Assembly (NCBI GenBank): GCA_900468535.1
Contig: UBTY01000022.1
Span: 20,851-84,850 of the forward strand
Source: Hyphomicrobiales bacterium
GTDB taxonomy: Bacteria > Pseudomonadota > Alphaproteobacteria > Rhizobiales > Rhizobiaceae
Direction of reading: 5' to 3'
DNA: 64,000 bases
Below the pieces are notes generated by a model. It saw nothing but the letters and a program-made list of their open reading frames with translations, was not told the origin of the DNA and did not search any database. Of the stretch, positions 45,440-55,333 are shown one piece after another. Made by a program: the position numbers and the translations under genes. The first letter of the stretch is position 1, and each line of letters starts with the position of its first letter.

Positions 45440-45769
45440 TTAGACCATTAGTCGCGCCGTGTGATCCCGCCGGGTTTCTTCGCGGCGTGCACGGAGGGCA
45501 AATTCGTCTGGGGTGGCGCCGATCTGATCAGCGACATACTTCAGTATGGCGCGAGGCGGGGTTTCTTCTGCCCAAAGCACTCGACCCGGGTATCGCATCA
45601 GACATAGCTGTATGGCAAAGCCGAGCCGATTGTGATTACGTCTCCGCGGTTCAATCTTCAGGCGATCCGCCAATGACAACGAATAGTGGAGGATGAAGCT
45701 GTCCTCGTCGACTGGGATATCGAGAAGCTGCTGGGGATCTTAATCTTTGAGAAGCTTGCGCTTTGCCAT
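45440..45769 (-). pseudogene. Tn3 family transposase relic, N-terminal fragment
   Basis: Read from the ATG at 45769: MAKRKLLKD, an in-frame TAA (45740-45742), then DPQQLLDIPVDEDSFILHYS, LADRLKIEPRRRNHNRLGFA, QLCLMRYPGRVL, PPRAILKYVADQIGATPDEF and ARREETRRDH. This is the DUF4158 N-terminal region of Tn3-type TnpA, about 105 of nearly 1000 residues. It carries an internal stop and breaks off at 45440. I found no terminal inverted repeat or resolvase nearby. It marks an old insertion. Confidence 0.75.
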
Positions 45770-46210
45770 CGCCCGACTCCATTAACGACCAACCTGTGTG
45801 AAGCGTTGTCGAGTCGGACCGGACAGAGAGATCAAAACTGGCGCATGTCGACGGCAATCCACAGAGATCGGATGCTGCACATCCGATCTACAGCATCGTT
45901 CCGGTTCGTTCGGCCTTAGCGTACGATTTCGGACTGCTCGTGTTCCGACCCCTCGCCTTCGCGAAAATCAGTTCTCTTGTCGAGGGCGCCCGCACCGTAC
46001 GCGATACGCTCACGATCTAGCTTTCTTGGTGAAGGTGCAGAGAGGGCGAACGAGTAGCTCGTCCCATAATTTGGTCGCAGCCTACTTCTCCCAGTTATGC
46101 GGGTGTCCGGACGTTCGGCGCGCGAAAAAATAGCAGCGCTATAGGATTTCTCTGGGCGCGATGCCTACTCGCTTCAGAATTCTTGCCAGTCGTCTGTTTT
46201 AAACGCTGCG
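45770..46210. other. Intergenic stretch, no gene seen
   Basis: About 440 bases between the transposase relic and the chemotaxis gene. No coding frame, terminal repeat or recognisable RNA was found. Confidence 0.5.
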
Positions 46211-47521
46211 TTACCGACGGCTCTTGGCCGATGCTGGTTTATCGTCAGCGCCATGGGCGTATCCGGGCGCGGTCTGCTGGTTTGTCCTGCCCGACAATTG
46301 GAACTTGCAGACTAGATTTCGCAGTCTGTCTGTTTCCTGTGTAAGGGTAACGCTGGCTGCGGTCGACTGTTCGACCATTGCAGCATTTTGCTGCGTCGTC
46401 TGGTCAAGCTGATTTATCGCGGAGTTGATTTCCGCGAGCCCCGTGGACTGTTCGCGTGCGGAACTCGCAATGGCGTGCATATGCTCGTTCACGGCGACGA
46501 TGTTTCTCTGAATGGTCTTCAGCGCCTCGCCACTTTCGCTGACGAGCCGCACGCCATTCTGGACATCGTCCGAAGAGGTCCGAATAAGTTGCTTGATTTC
46601 CTTTGCAGCTTGGGCGGATCGTTGCGCGAGTTCACGGACCTCTTGCGCCACGACGGCGAAGCCCTTGCCGGCTTCTCCCGCACGTGCGGCCTCGACGCCG
46701 GCGTTGAGGGCCAGCAGGTTGGTCTGGAAGGCGATCTCATCGATCACGCCGATGATGTTTGAAATTTGGTTCGATGAACTTTCGATGCGGGCCATGGCGC
46801 CGACCGCCTCCGCAACGATCTGGCCGGAACGGTTGGCGCTTGCATCAGCCGACCGCGTGGCTTCGCGGGCCTCGTCCGTTCTGCTCGACGCATTCTTCAC
46901 GTTGACCGTAATCTGATCGAGCGCTGCAGCCGTCTCTTCAAGTGCTGCGGCTTTCTGCTCGGTTCGCTTCGAGAGGTCGTTGGCGCCATGGCTGATCTCT
47001 CGCGATCCGGTGTCGATCTCGTCAGTTGCGTTCGATACCGCCGCGAGCACGCTGCCCAGCTGGACGATCGCGTTGTTCATGTTGTGCCTGAGTGGTTCGA
47101 ATTCTTTGGTGAACGGCTGTTCCAGTGAAAATGACAGATCTCCTCCCGCAAGCTTGGCGAGCGCGTCACCGACAGCTGTGAAGGCTTGCACGCGCCCGCT
47201 AACGTCGGAGGCAAATTTGACGATCTTGACGACCTTGCCGGTCTCGTCTGTGATTGGATTATAGGAAGCCGCAAGATAGACCCTACGACCATCCTTCGCG
47301 TAGCGAACGATGTCGCCGATGCGTGGCTGGTTTGCCCGCAGATCACGCCAGAGATCCTGGTATTCAGTGTCACCATCCGCACCAGGCTTCACGAAAATAC
47401 GATGATTCTTGCCTTTGAGTTCGGAAAGCGTGAACCCTGTTATCGGTAGCTCAACAAAAAGCGATCGCGGCACGAGTGGCTTGGCAAATGCGGCAACGAT
47501 CGTGACCTCGCCACCACACAA
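46211..47521 (-). CDS. Methyl-accepting chemotaxis protein, soluble or 5'-truncated
   Basis: 436 residues from a TTG with no good ribosome site, so the true N-terminus is probably lost. What remains is one PAS domain (about 28-115, [40 protein letters not shown]), a HAMP-like stretch (about 115-165) and a full MCP signalling domain with the hairpin [20 protein letters not shown] followed by [21 protein letters not shown]. No membrane segment. Rhizobial relatives normally have two PAS domains. It would feed CheA if expressed; no che genes are nearby. Confidence 0.8.
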   Translation of the reverse strand: MCGGEVTIVAAFAKPLVPRSLFVELPITGFTLSELKGKNHRIFVKPGADGDTEYQDLWRDLRANQPRIGDIVRYAKDGRRVYLAASYNPITDETGKVVKIVKFASDVSGRVQAFTAVGDALAKLAGGDLSFSLEQPFTKEFEPLRHNMNNAIVQLGSVLAAVSNATDEIDTGSREISHGANDLSKRTEQKAAALEETAAALDQITVNVKNASSRTDEAREATRSADASANRSGQIVAEAVGAMARIESSSNQISNIIGVIDEIAFQTNLLALNAGVEAARAGEAGKGFAVVAQEVRELAQRSAQAAKEIKQLIRTSSDDVQNGVRLVSESGEALKTIQRNIVAVNEHMHAIASSAREQSTGLAEINSAINQLDQTTQQNAAMVEQSTAASVTLTQETDRLRNLVCKFQLSGRTNQQTAPGYAHGADDKPASAKSRR

Positions 47522-47683
47522 GTATCCGAAGCGATATGCTCAGCGTTGAAATCCGCGGAAGAAAAAACGCGCCCTGGCCCGCACCGCAGGATTGCCGCAG
47601 CGATCGTTGGCAAGCGGGAGCGCCACCCGGATGGAACCAAAATTAATGTTGCAAGTTCGGATATCAGCGCCATGGAGGTAAAT

Positions 47684-48016
47684 ATGAATATCGGTAAAGT
47701 AGTGCTTTTATCGTCGCTGATTGCCAGTTTGGCCGCACCATCGATCGCCGATGCGCAGGTCGAACTGCGTCTCGGTCCTGGCGGTGTTGAGGTCCAGAAC
47801 CACGATCGGGACCGTTACGATGATCGGTATTATGAGCGCGGCCCGCGCCGCCGCTGCAATCCGCAGGATGCGCTGGACAACGCCCGCGATGCGGGACTTC
47901 GCCGGGCGCAGATAATCCGCGAGACCCCGCGCAGCATCACGGTTCAGGGATTTACCCGAAGCGGCAGGCCAGACCGCATGAGCTTTGCCAATGTCAGGGG
48001 ATGCCCCGAAATCTGA
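47684..48016 (+). CDS. Secreted hypothetical protein, 110 residues
   Basis: ATG at 47684 with GGAGG six bases upstream, inside a longer frame. A signal peptide (MNIGKVVLLSSLIASLAAPS, cleavage near ADA, about residue 24) is followed by a charged Arg/Asp/Tyr-rich linker (HDRDRYDDRYYERGPRRR) and a compact C-terminal part with two cysteines (RRCNPQDAL, VRGCPEI). This arrangement is common in small rhizobial periplasmic proteins of unknown function. Confidence 0.75.
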   Translation: MNIGKVVLLSSLIASLAAPSIADAQVELRLGPGGVEVQNHDRDRYDDRYYERGPRRRCNPQDALDNARDAGLRRAQIIRETPRSITVQGFTRSGRPDRMSFANVRGCPEI

Positions 48017-48233
48017 GCGCGCGTCCTCCAAAGCCAGACCATGCACATATCGTCGGCAAATGCCGAGGCTGCAAAATCGGTTCGGTATGAACGGGCGCTG
48101 CATGCTGTGTATTTGGGCGGCTGGTCGCCTTAGATCAGCAAGCATGCCTCGCAAAAGTCGGTGCCGAACGCATGGATAATCTCGACAGCGAAATGATAAG
48201 CCCAGCAATCGTTTGCGACGTCATCCTGACGGA

Positions 48234-48443
48234 ATGGATCGGGCAAGACGAACTGGCTTTGAAATCCGGGCGCTGCGGCAGGAAATGGAACTCTATTTTT
48301 TAAACGCGGGTCTGGCAGTGCCGCCTGAGATTAGCGATCCTCGCAGGCTGGTGCATGTGGGACGGCTCCTCGAGGCCCGCCCGGATCGGGTCAGCTCGGT
48401 GGATCCGGCTGCCATTCACTGGCGCTTCACAACCGCGTCCTGA
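48234..48443 (+). CDS. Hypothetical protein, 69 residues
   Basis: From the ATG at 48234. Contains FEIRALRQEMELYFLNAGL and RRLVHVGRLLEARPDRV; third positions are GC-rich, which supports coding. The ribosome site is poor (ACGGA adjoining). No family recognised. Confidence 0.4.
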   Translation: MDRARRTGFEIRALRQEMELYFLNAGLAVPPEISDPRRLVHVGRLLEARPDRVSSVDPAAIHWRFTTAS

Positions 48444-48649
48444 TGGCAAACTTTGATCATTGATAAAAGCTTTCTCCGATCGAAGAGGGTTAGCGCTCAG
48501 CCATTCCAACCAACTAGAACGTGTGTGACCGGTTTGTGTTCCGGTACGGCGGCGTACGGGAACATGAAGGCAGGGCGCATTGATCAAGGCCCTCGTACGG
48601 CGAAGTATGTCGGCAAGGAGCGATAACCCATTTGACAGGAGGAGCCACT

Positions 48650-49149
48650 ATGGCAACCGCGAAGACATTGGATGACCTGTCTAGGCACTCTGAAAGACAT
48701 TTGCTTTGCCGAAAAGCAGATCCTGAAGGCTCTGCCGAAGATGGCGCGCTCTGCCCAGTCCGAAGAAGGCAGGGCCGGCTTCATACAGCATCGAGACGAG
48801 ACCCAAGGACAGATCGAGCGCCTGGAGCAGGTGTTCGAGCTTCTCGGAAAACCGGCGCGTGGGAAGACCTGCGAGGCGATCCAGGGCATCATCGCGGAAG
48901 GTGAGGAAACAACCATGGAGGAGCAAAGGCTCGCCTGCGCTCGATGCAGGGCTGATCTCCTCGGCGCAGGCCGTTGAACACTACGAGATCGCGCGCTACG
49001 GTACTTTGATCGCCTCGGCCAATCAGCTTGGGCTGAGAGATGCCGTTCCTCTTCTCAAGGCAAATCTTTATGAAGAGGAAGCGACCGACAAGAAGCTGAC
49101 GCAGCTTGCGCAGGCGCAGGCCAACCCCAAGGGCCAAAAGGTCGCCTAA
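48650..49149 (+). pseudogene. YciE/YciF-like ferritin-fold protein (DUF892), two frameshifts
   Basis: ATG at 48650 after AGGAGGAGCC. The family sequence runs through three frames: MATAKTLDDL, then (shift near 48685) GTLKDICFAEKQILKALPKM with AGFIQHRDETQGQIERLEQV, then (shift near 48920-48930) ALDAGLISSAQAVEHYEIAR and YGTLIASANQLGLRDAVPLL to ANPKGQKVA. With both shifts repaired it would be about 166 residues, the DUF892 length. The glutamate/histidine pattern of the diiron four-helix fold is retained. A strong terminator follows. YciE/F proteins are induced by stress. Confidence 0.8.
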
Positions 49150-49161
49150 GGCAAGCATACC

Positions 49162-49189
49162 AAAAGGTCGCCCGCCGGGCGGCCTTCTT
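49162..49189 (+). terminator. Intrinsic terminator after the YciE-like gene
   Basis: AAGGTCGCCC and GGGCGGCCTT pair over ten positions (one G-U) around a three-base loop, preceded by A-rich and followed by CTTCTTC. It starts 12 bases after the stop codon. Confidence 0.7.
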
Positions 49190-49282
49190 CGTTGTGCCCG
49201 CCGCTCTAGGCGAACGGACAGCACCTCTGCTGGATGAAGCCGGATTGTCCCGACAAGGTTCCGGCGATGCCTTATGCTTTAT

Positions 49283-49426
49283 TTAGTCCCGCCGGCGTCT
49301 GAACGCTTCGCGCAATTGCCGTTTTTTTCGGGCCTGTTCTAGGACGTAATCGGCGTAGCCGAGAGAGGCGTAGAGGAGTGGTCTGCCAGCAACGGCAAGG
49401 ATCAACAACAGAGCGATCTGTAACAT
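49283..49426 (-). CDS. Membrane-anchored microprotein, 47 residues
   Basis: Begins MLQIALLLILAVAGRPLLYA, one hydrophobic helix, and ends in a strongly basic tail (EQARKKRQLREAFRRRRD). No clear ribosome site. The basic C-terminus would face the cytoplasm by the positive-inside rule. No family recognised. Confidence 0.4.
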   Translation of the reverse strand: MLQIALLLILAVAGRPLLYASLGYADYVLEQARKKRQLREAFRRRRD

Positions 49427-49510
49427 GGGTGGGCTGTCCGATTTAGTCTTCGTCAGGAACATGCAGCAAGGCGCAATGTTCCCGAATTGATCGCTTCCCC
49501 GGCCATGCGA

Positions 49511-49948
49511 TCAGAGATCAACCTCGACGTGATCTCCCATGTTCGGTCGCGCTTTGCTGACCGCCGCGGGGGCCATCTTGATGCAACTGACCAGCGCGCC
49601 GGGGCTGTCCAATATTCGGCGAACGATGGTGTCACCTTGAGAATGCGGATCGACGGATCATCCGCGTCGTCCCACCAGGCCTTGGAGGGCGTTGCCCAGA
49701 ACTCGCGGATCTTATCGCGTGGTGGCCAGGATCGGCAAAGGCCAGATTGACGTGCGGGTATCGAGCAATTTCCTCATCCTTGTGGCTCGCAACGTCGGTA
49801 AGGAAGTAGATGGCGTTTTCCGGCCTTTCGACATAGGCCGACATTGGAGGCGCTTTCAGGTCCAGGCCATTATGGGTCGTCAGCATGCAAAAGCCGATTT
49901 TTCGATGAGATCCCAGAGCTTTTGTTGTTCGTCAACTTGATCGGGCAT
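49511..49948 (-). pseudogene. Pyridoxamine 5'-phosphate oxidase-like (general stress protein 26) gene, several frameshifts
   Basis: ATG at 49948 right after GGAGGTAGA. Frame 1 gives MPDQVDEQQKLWDLIEKSAF; frame 2 continues MLTTHNGLDLKAPPMSAYVE and ENAIYFLTDVASHKDEEIAR, YPHVNLAFADPG; a further frame gives VTPSFAEYWTAPA; the last residues before TGA read MGDHVEVDL. At least three to four shifts are needed to rebuild a protein of about 145 residues. The split-barrel FMN-binding family includes stress proteins that bind flavins. Either a decayed gene or a poor stretch of sequence. Confidence 0.7.
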
Positions 49949-50133
49949 TCTACCTCCAATTTCGCAATGTAGGCTGACCGCGTGAAACCTCGTCGACACG
50001 GAAAAGCGCCGGGATAGCGCGCACAGTCCTGCGCATCCAAAACAGGCAGCACGCGGCGGATGTTCACGCTTGCTCGATTACCGGGAACCAACTCCGCCGA
50101 AGCTGGTTGTGTTCCCGAACGAGGAGAATAAGC

Positions 50134-50584
50134 ATGTCGAATGTCTTGTGTGGCGGTGATGATGCCTTCAACAATGCCACGAGTACCGCCCGTTTCGGTC
50201 GCTCCGTGGAAAGCCGTGCACAGATGCTTGACGCGCAAGCGGAGGCGGCTCCAGGCGATCAGAACGAAGCCTTAAACCTCTATAGGCTCAAGCCGATCGC
50301 CGCTCCGGTTGATCCGCGATGGGACATAGCCTCAATCACGGCATTGTCATGGTGGCAGCGCGCACGCCCGGGGATGCCTGTATCATAGCCTCGGGTCGCG
50401 AGCTGGATTTCATTGAAGTGGATTCGGCGCCGCCGAAGACGTCACCACGGTCAATGCAAGCGCTTTTCGCGACGACAAACTCTATACGGACGTCGAGGTC
50501 GAGCGCAATCGTAGCGACCACATACGCGGCGTGGTCGAGGGCGAGATCTCCGTTGCCACGATCAATCCGGTGCAGCTGGATTAA
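50134..50584 (+). pseudogene. Hypothetical gene, frameshifted
   Basis: ATG at 50134 preceded by GAGGAG: MSNVLCGGDDAFNNATSTAR, then GDQNEALNLYRLKPIAAPVD up to about 50325; the coding signal then changes frame (NHGIVMVAARTPGDA, RELDFIEVDSAP) and again near 50435 (TVNASAFRDDKLYTDVEVER, SVATINPVQLD, TAA at 50582-50584). A repaired product would be about 150 residues. No family recognised. Confidence 0.5.
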
Positions 50585-50668
50585 GGCTAGCCATCTTCGG
50601 AAAGGCGCTCGAAGAGCAGCGACAACAACAGATTGCAAGGCGCGGCGCGGCGCATTTGGGAGGACATC

Positions 50669-50935
50669 ATGCAGATCATCAACTTCCCATCGCAGCCTGC
50701 CGCTGCAGACCGGCCTGACCACGATTTCGTGTCGATCGACCAGGACGGGCAGGAAATCTACAGGTTCGCGTTGCAGTATCACTGGAACGACAGGACCTGG
50801 GCTGCCGAAATTTGGGCCTATTCCCTGGATGACGCCGAGAGGCGCGTCCAGGCCATGCGGCAGTCTTTGATCGTCTCGGGACAGCTCTACAGCGATATCG
50901 GTTGCGAAGCGCTGCCCTTCATACCCGGGGGCTGA
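50669..50935 (+). CDS. Hypothetical protein, 88 residues
   Basis: ATG at 50669 with GGGAGG six bases upstream. Soluble, aromatic-rich (FVSIDQDGQEIYRFALQYHW, DRTWAAEIWAYSLDDAERRV), ending ALPFIPGG. The DDAERRVQAMRQSL segment resembles the C-terminal part of small rhizobial proteins without known function. Intact, unlike its neighbours on both sides. Confidence 0.65.
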   Translation: MQIINFPSQPAAADRPDHDFVSIDQDGQEIYRFALQYHWNDRTWAAEIWAYSLDDAERRVQAMRQSLIVSGQLYSDIGCEALPFIPGG

Positions 50936-50963
50936 CAGGTCCGAGATTTCACAGGAGATCGCC

Positions 50964-51225
50964 GTGACACGCTATCATCTTTATAGTCCGGGACAGGGAA
51001 ACGAGGGTGACCTCGTTATCAAGTATCCATCCGGTGGAGATCCGCGGCTATGTCCGCAAGGTTTTCGCTTCCAAAGACGACGATGCTGTCTTCCCGGGCG
51101 AGGAGATGAGTCCGGCCGCCGCGTTCGAAATCGCGAGCAGCCACGTGCGGGACGATCACCTTATTCTCATTGAACTTGCCGAAGGGGTCGAATGGGATCG
51201 CGCTTGGGGCGACCTGGTTGTCTGA
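50964..51225 (+). pseudogene. Hypothetical gene, probably frameshifted
   Basis: A GTG at 50964 (AGGAGA upstream) starts MTRYHLYSPGQGNEGDLVIK; near 51025 the better coding frame becomes IHPVEIRGYVRKVFASKDDD, AAFEIASSHVRDDHLILIEL and ends WDRAWGDLVV at 51225. The second frame also has its own GTG at 51007, so a 72-residue protein starting there is an alternative. No family recognised. Confidence 0.45.
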
Positions 51226-51311
51226 CAGCCTAAGCTCCAGCCGCAATCGACTTATCGACGGCGGTTGGCAACAGCGGCGCGATCAGGCGCCGCCCGGAAT
51301 GGAGAGATTCG

Positions 51312-53096
51312 ATGACAAAGACTGTCGGCGATTTCGTCGTCTCGCGCCTGAACCACTGGGGCGTGCGGCGCCTATTCGGCTACCCGGGCGATGGGATCAA
51401 CGGCGTCTTCGGTGCCCTCCAACGCGCCTCGGGAAAAATAGAATTCATCCAGGCACGCCACGAGGAGATGGCGGCGTTCATGGCGAGCGCCCACGCCAAG
51501 TTTTCCGGCGAGCTCGGTGTCTGCATCGCAACATCGGGACCAGGCGCCACGCATTTGATCACCGGTCTTTACGATGCCAAGATGGATCATCAGCCAGTGT
51601 TCGCAATCGTCGGCCAGCAGGCGCGACATGCGCTAGGTGGCCACTATCAGCAGGAACTTGATCTTGCGGCCCTCTTCAAGGACGTCGCCGGTGATTTCGT
51701 CCAGCAGGCCTCGACCCCGGCACAGGTCCGCCATCTGATCGACCGCGCTTGTCGCATCGCGCTCGCCAACCGGACGGTGACGACCGTCATCCTGCCGAAT
51801 GACCTTCAGGAGATGCCCTATGAGGAGCCGCCGCGCAAGCATGGGACAGTGCATTCAGGACCGAGCTATAACCGTCCACGCATCTTCCCGCATGGTGACG
51901 ATCTTCAGGCCGCCGCTGACATCCTGAACGCCGGAAAAAAGGTGGCAATCCTGGTCGGCGCCGGCGCACTAAAGGCAACCGACGCGGTGATTGCCGTTGC
52001 CGACCGCCTGCAGGCAGGTGCGGCAAAAGCGCTTCTTGGAAAGGCTGCCCTTCCAGACGACCTGCCTTGGGTCACCGGCTCGATCGGCCTTCTCGGAACC
52101 AAGCCATCCTGGGATCTGATGCAGGATTGCGACACACTGCTCATGGTCGGATCCGGATTTCCGTATTCGGAATTTCTGCCCGCCGAAGGCCAGGCGCGCG
52201 GCGTGCAGATCGACATCGATCCGGACATGCTGTCACTGCGCTACCCGATGGAGCTCAACCTCACCGGCGATGCGGGCGAGACGTTGCTTGCGCTGCTGCC
52301 GCTCCTGACACAGAAGGCCGACGACAGTTGGCGCAAGACGGTTGCGAACAACGTCGCGGGCTGGTGGAAGACACTGGACGAGCGCGCAAAGGTGGACGCA
52401 AATCCTGTCAATCCGCAGCGTGTCGTCAGCGAGTTGTCGCCGCGACTGCCGGACAACGCCATCATTACCAGTGACTCTGGATCCTGCGCTAACTGGTATG
52501 CGCGCGATCTGAAGATCCGCCGCGGCATGAAAGCGTCCTTGTCGGGCGGCCTAGCCTCGATGGGAGCTGCCGTTCCCTATGCTATTGCTGCGAAGTTCGC
52601 AGAGCCTGATCGGCCGGTTGTCGGGCTCGTTGGCGACGGCGCAATGCAGATGAACAACATGGCGGAGATGATTACCGTTGCCAAATACTGGAAGACCTGG
52701 GCCAACCCGACCTTCGTCATCTGTGTCTTCAACAATGAGGACCTGAACCAGGTAACTTGGGAACAGCGGGTGATGGAAGGTGATCCGAAGTTCGCCGCCT
52801 CCCAGACGATCCCCGACATGCCCTATCATAAATTCGCCGAGCTGATCGGTCTGCGCGGCATCTTCGTCAATCGCCCCGATGACCTCGGCGGTTCCTGGGA
52901 GGCCGCCCTCAAGGCCGCTTGCCCCGTGATCCTCGAGGTAAAGACCGATCCGGAAGTGCCGCCGCTTCCGCCCCACATTACCTTCGAGCAGATGCGCAAT
53001 GTCACTTCTGCTCTCATGACAGGCGATCCCCACGAGGCGGGCATGATTGCCGGCATGCTCCGCCAGCTCTTCTCGGGCATTCTGTCGCGCCCTTAG
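51312..53096 (+). CDS. Thiamine diphosphate-dependent enzyme, pyruvate oxidase/acetolactate synthase-like
   Basis: 594 residues with the three-domain ThDP layout: PYR domain (about 1-175, RHEEMAAFMASAHAKFSG with the activating glutamate), central domain (about 195-330, GKKVAILVGAGA), and PP domain with the ThDP/Mg motif VGDGAMQMNNMAEMITVAKY ending in NN. The AGAG of GGAATGGAGAG precedes the ATG. I cannot tell whether it oxidises or decarboxylates pyruvate or a related 2-oxoacid; no small regulatory subunit is adjacent, which argues against a biosynthetic acetolactate synthase. Intact in an otherwise frameshift-rich stretch. Confidence 0.88.
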   Translation: MTKTVGDFVVSRLNHWGVRRLFGYPGDGINGVFGALQRASGKIEFIQARHEEMAAFMASAHAKFSGELGVCIATSGPGATHLITGLYDAKMDHQPVFAIVGQQARHALGGHYQQELDLAALFKDVAGDFVQQASTPAQVRHLIDRACRIALANRTVTTVILPNDLQEMPYEEPPRKHGTVHSGPSYNRPRIFPHGDDLQAAADILNAGKKVAILVGAGALKATDAVIAVADRLQAGAAKALLGKAALPDDLPWVTGSIGLLGTKPSWDLMQDCDTLLMVGSGFPYSEFLPAEGQARGVQIDIDPDMLSLRYPMELNLTGDAGETLLALLPLLTQKADDSWRKTVANNVAGWWKTLDERAKVDANPVNPQRVVSELSPRLPDNAIITSDSGSCANWYARDLKIRRGMKASLSGGLASMGAAVPYAIAAKFAEPDRPVVGLVGDGAMQMNNMAEMITVAKYWKTWANPTFVICVFNNEDLNQVTWEQRVMEGDPKFAASQTIPDMPYHKFAELIGLRGIFVNRPDDLGGSWEAALKAACPVILEVKTDPEVPPLPPHITFEQMRNVTSALMTGDPHEAGMIAGMLRQLFSGILSRP

Positions 53097-53896
53097 CGAT
53101 CGGCCTTGCCGGGGACTTGGCGGGTGCCTGCTTAGGGCTGGCTTGCCTTCTCGTGAGGAGGTAGCTTGCGCCAGATTTACCGGTTTAGGCGCTCTTGAGC
53201 CACGAACCGATGATTTTGGCAAATGCGACAGGTCCGCCTCTGCCAAGCTCTTCGTGCCGATGCCTTTCTTGGCAATCGAGGATCTGACGCCCTGACAATA
53301 GACACCGTGCTGGCAGGGCCCAGCCCGCGGCGAAACAGCGGCTGCATATGTCTCGGATCTGTTCCTCAATGTCTTGGCAGCACATGCGATATTCTATCGA
53401 TTGAGAAGTATCTGCCACATCTCATGCATCTTGGCCGCAGGCGCATCAGACAGCCTCTTCATAGGCCTCGCACATGTGCAAGGTTCTTCGTCATCCGTTC
53501 TGCCTCCTCCGCAAACGGCAGCCCGAACAAGGCTCACCCGGTTTTGTTTCCAGGCTGATCACGCGCGACCCGGATCGGCCGGCGCCCAGGATCTCGGTCT
53601 TATGGTTCAGCCTCTTCCAGCTCTGCTCGGTCATGTCGGTCTCGGGGCCAGCTCTCGCACGTCGTCGCCTTGCGCCTGGAGCACGCTGGCGGCCACATCG
53701 CTTGGACGACGCCGGCTCGAAGTCCTGGCGCGGGTTCCTGCGGTTGCATTTCTGATCTGCGCCCAGGGCAAAGATCGGCCGTTGCGGAAGCGGAGCCTTG
53801 ACGCTTCGTTCCCAATTCGACCGAGCAGCAGGTCTGTGGAACCTGCGCGGCCACGCTCGCGTTTGGGGATCAAATTGATCAGGACGCTTGTTGACC
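53097..53896. other. Intergenic stretch, no supportable gene
   Basis: About 800 bases. A 77-residue minus-strand frame (53185-53418, with ERHRHEELGRGGPVAFAKII) and overlapping frames on both strands at 53370-53975 exist, but none has a recognisable domain or clear ribosome site. Probably decayed coding DNA. Confidence 0.45.
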
Positions 53897-55333
53897 ATGG
53901 ATACTTGCTTTCCGACCGCATTGGCCTTGCTTGAGAATCCGCTCCAAGATCTGTCACATGGCCATCCTCAAACATCCTTCGCTTTTCGGGGCCAGGCGGA
54001 CGCCGTCGCGTTTCTCGCCAACGGTCAGGATTATTTCGCCGCTCTTGCCAAAACCCTGCCTCAGGCGCGCAATTCGATCCTCATCGTCGGGTGGGACTTC
54101 AATCCCGACATCCTGCTGCAGCCCGGACTGTCGAGTGAAAGCCTCGGTGACCTGCTGCAGGCCGCGGTCAGATCCAATCCTGACCTGGAGGTCAGGATCC
54201 TGGTCTGGGCGATGGGACCGATCTATTCGCAAAAGTCGCTGAGGCTATTTTATCGGCGCGATTTCCCGGCCCATCCGCGTATCCGCATGCTGTTTGCCCG
54301 CCATGATGAATGGCATGCCTCGCATCATCAAAAGCTGGTCTGCGTCGATGACGCTGTCGGCTTCATCGGCGGTATCGACCTGACGTCGCGACGCTTTGAC
54401 GATCGACGTCATGCACCCTCCGACAGCCGCCGGCGCGATACGAGCGGCCGCTCGTATGATCCTCTCCACGATGTCCAGACGATGGTCACCGGCGAGGCCG
54501 CCCGGCAGATCGGACAAATCATCCGGCGGCGATGGATCGAATGGGGCGGCGATAGCAATCTGGTCCCCGCGCCCGCCCCCGCCCGAGCGTCGGACCAGCA
54601 TATGCTGCACAGTCCGGTCGCGGCACGTCGCATGCCGGCAGCTTTCGCGCTGACAAAGCGGGAAGACTTGGCCGGTGGCGGCGTCAGCGAGGGCCTTCGT
54701 ATGACGCTCGACATCATCAAATCGGCCAGCCGGTATCTTTATATCGAGACGCAATATCTGGCCTCGCAAACCATCGCAAAGGCGCTGGCCGCCCGCCTCC
54801 TCGAAGATGACGGGCCGGAGATCGTGATCATCTGCACGCGCAGCTCGCATGGCTTCATCGAGCAGCTCGTCATGGGGCGCAACCGCCGCAGGGTGATTCG
54901 CCGGCTGAAACAGGCCGATCGCCACGGTCGGTTGCGTGTTTTTTTTCCCGTGGTTCCCGATGACACCGGCGAGATCGAGGTCCTCGTTCATTCCAAACTC
55001 TTGATTGCCGATGACCAAAGTCTGCGGATCGGCTCGTCCAATCTCAACCACCGGTCCGAGGGTCTTGATACGGAATGCGACATGCGTTTGGATGCGACCA
55101 CGCCGGACCATTTCGCGGCGATCGCGAAGCTGCCCTGCCAGCTCCTTGCCGAGCACCTGGGCACCTCGACGGAAATCGTCGCTGCAAAGGTGGATGAAGC
55201 GGGCTCGCTCATTCGGGCAATCGATTCGCTGAATGAAGGGCCCGGGCGGTTGAAGGCTCTCGATGCCGATGTTGGTCCCGGGCCGCTTTGCCCTGTCATC
55301 GGAACCGCGCTGTTCGATCCGAAGACGGCCTGA
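53897..55333 (+). CDS. Phospholipase D/cardiolipin synthase-like protein
   Basis: 478 residues from the ATG at 53897; TTG codons at 53888 and 53891 are possible because AGGA lies at 53881. Two HKD motifs: HASHHQKLVCVDD with VGFIGGIDLT (about residues 140-165) and VHSKLLIADDQSLRIGSSNL (about 360-380), so both halves of a PLD active site are present. It transfers or hydrolyses phosphodiester bonds of phospholipids, and pairs with a YbhN-like membrane protein encoded convergently with only one base or less between the stops. Confidence 0.88.
   Translation: MDTCFPTALALLENPLQDLSHGHPQTSFAFRGQADAVAFLANGQDYFAALAKTLPQARNSILIVGWDFNPDILLQPGLSSESLGDLLQAAVRSNPDLEVRILVWAMGPIYSQKSLRLFYRRDFPAHPRIRMLFARHDEWHASHHQKLVCVDDAVGFIGGIDLTSRRFDDRRHAPSDSRRRDTSGRSYDPLHDVQTMVTGEAARQIGQIIRRRWIEWGGDSNLVPAPAPARASDQHMLHSPVAARRMPAAFALTKREDLAGGGVSEGLRMTLDIIKSASRYLYIETQYLASQTIAKALAARLLEDDGPEIVIICTRSSHGFIEQLVMGRNRRRVIRRLKQADRHGRLRVFFPVVPDDTGEIEVLVHSKLLIADDQSLRIGSSNLNHRSEGLDTECDMRLDATTPDHFAAIAKLPCQLLAEHLGTSTEIVAAKVDEAGSLIRAIDSLNEGPGRLKALDADVGPGPLCPVIGTALFDPKTA

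Noticed and set aside
54988..55333. C-terminal extension of the YbhN-like protein into the phospholipase D gene
   Set aside because: Reads as a shadow of the phospholipase; the family end is found in the adjacent frame after the A7 run.
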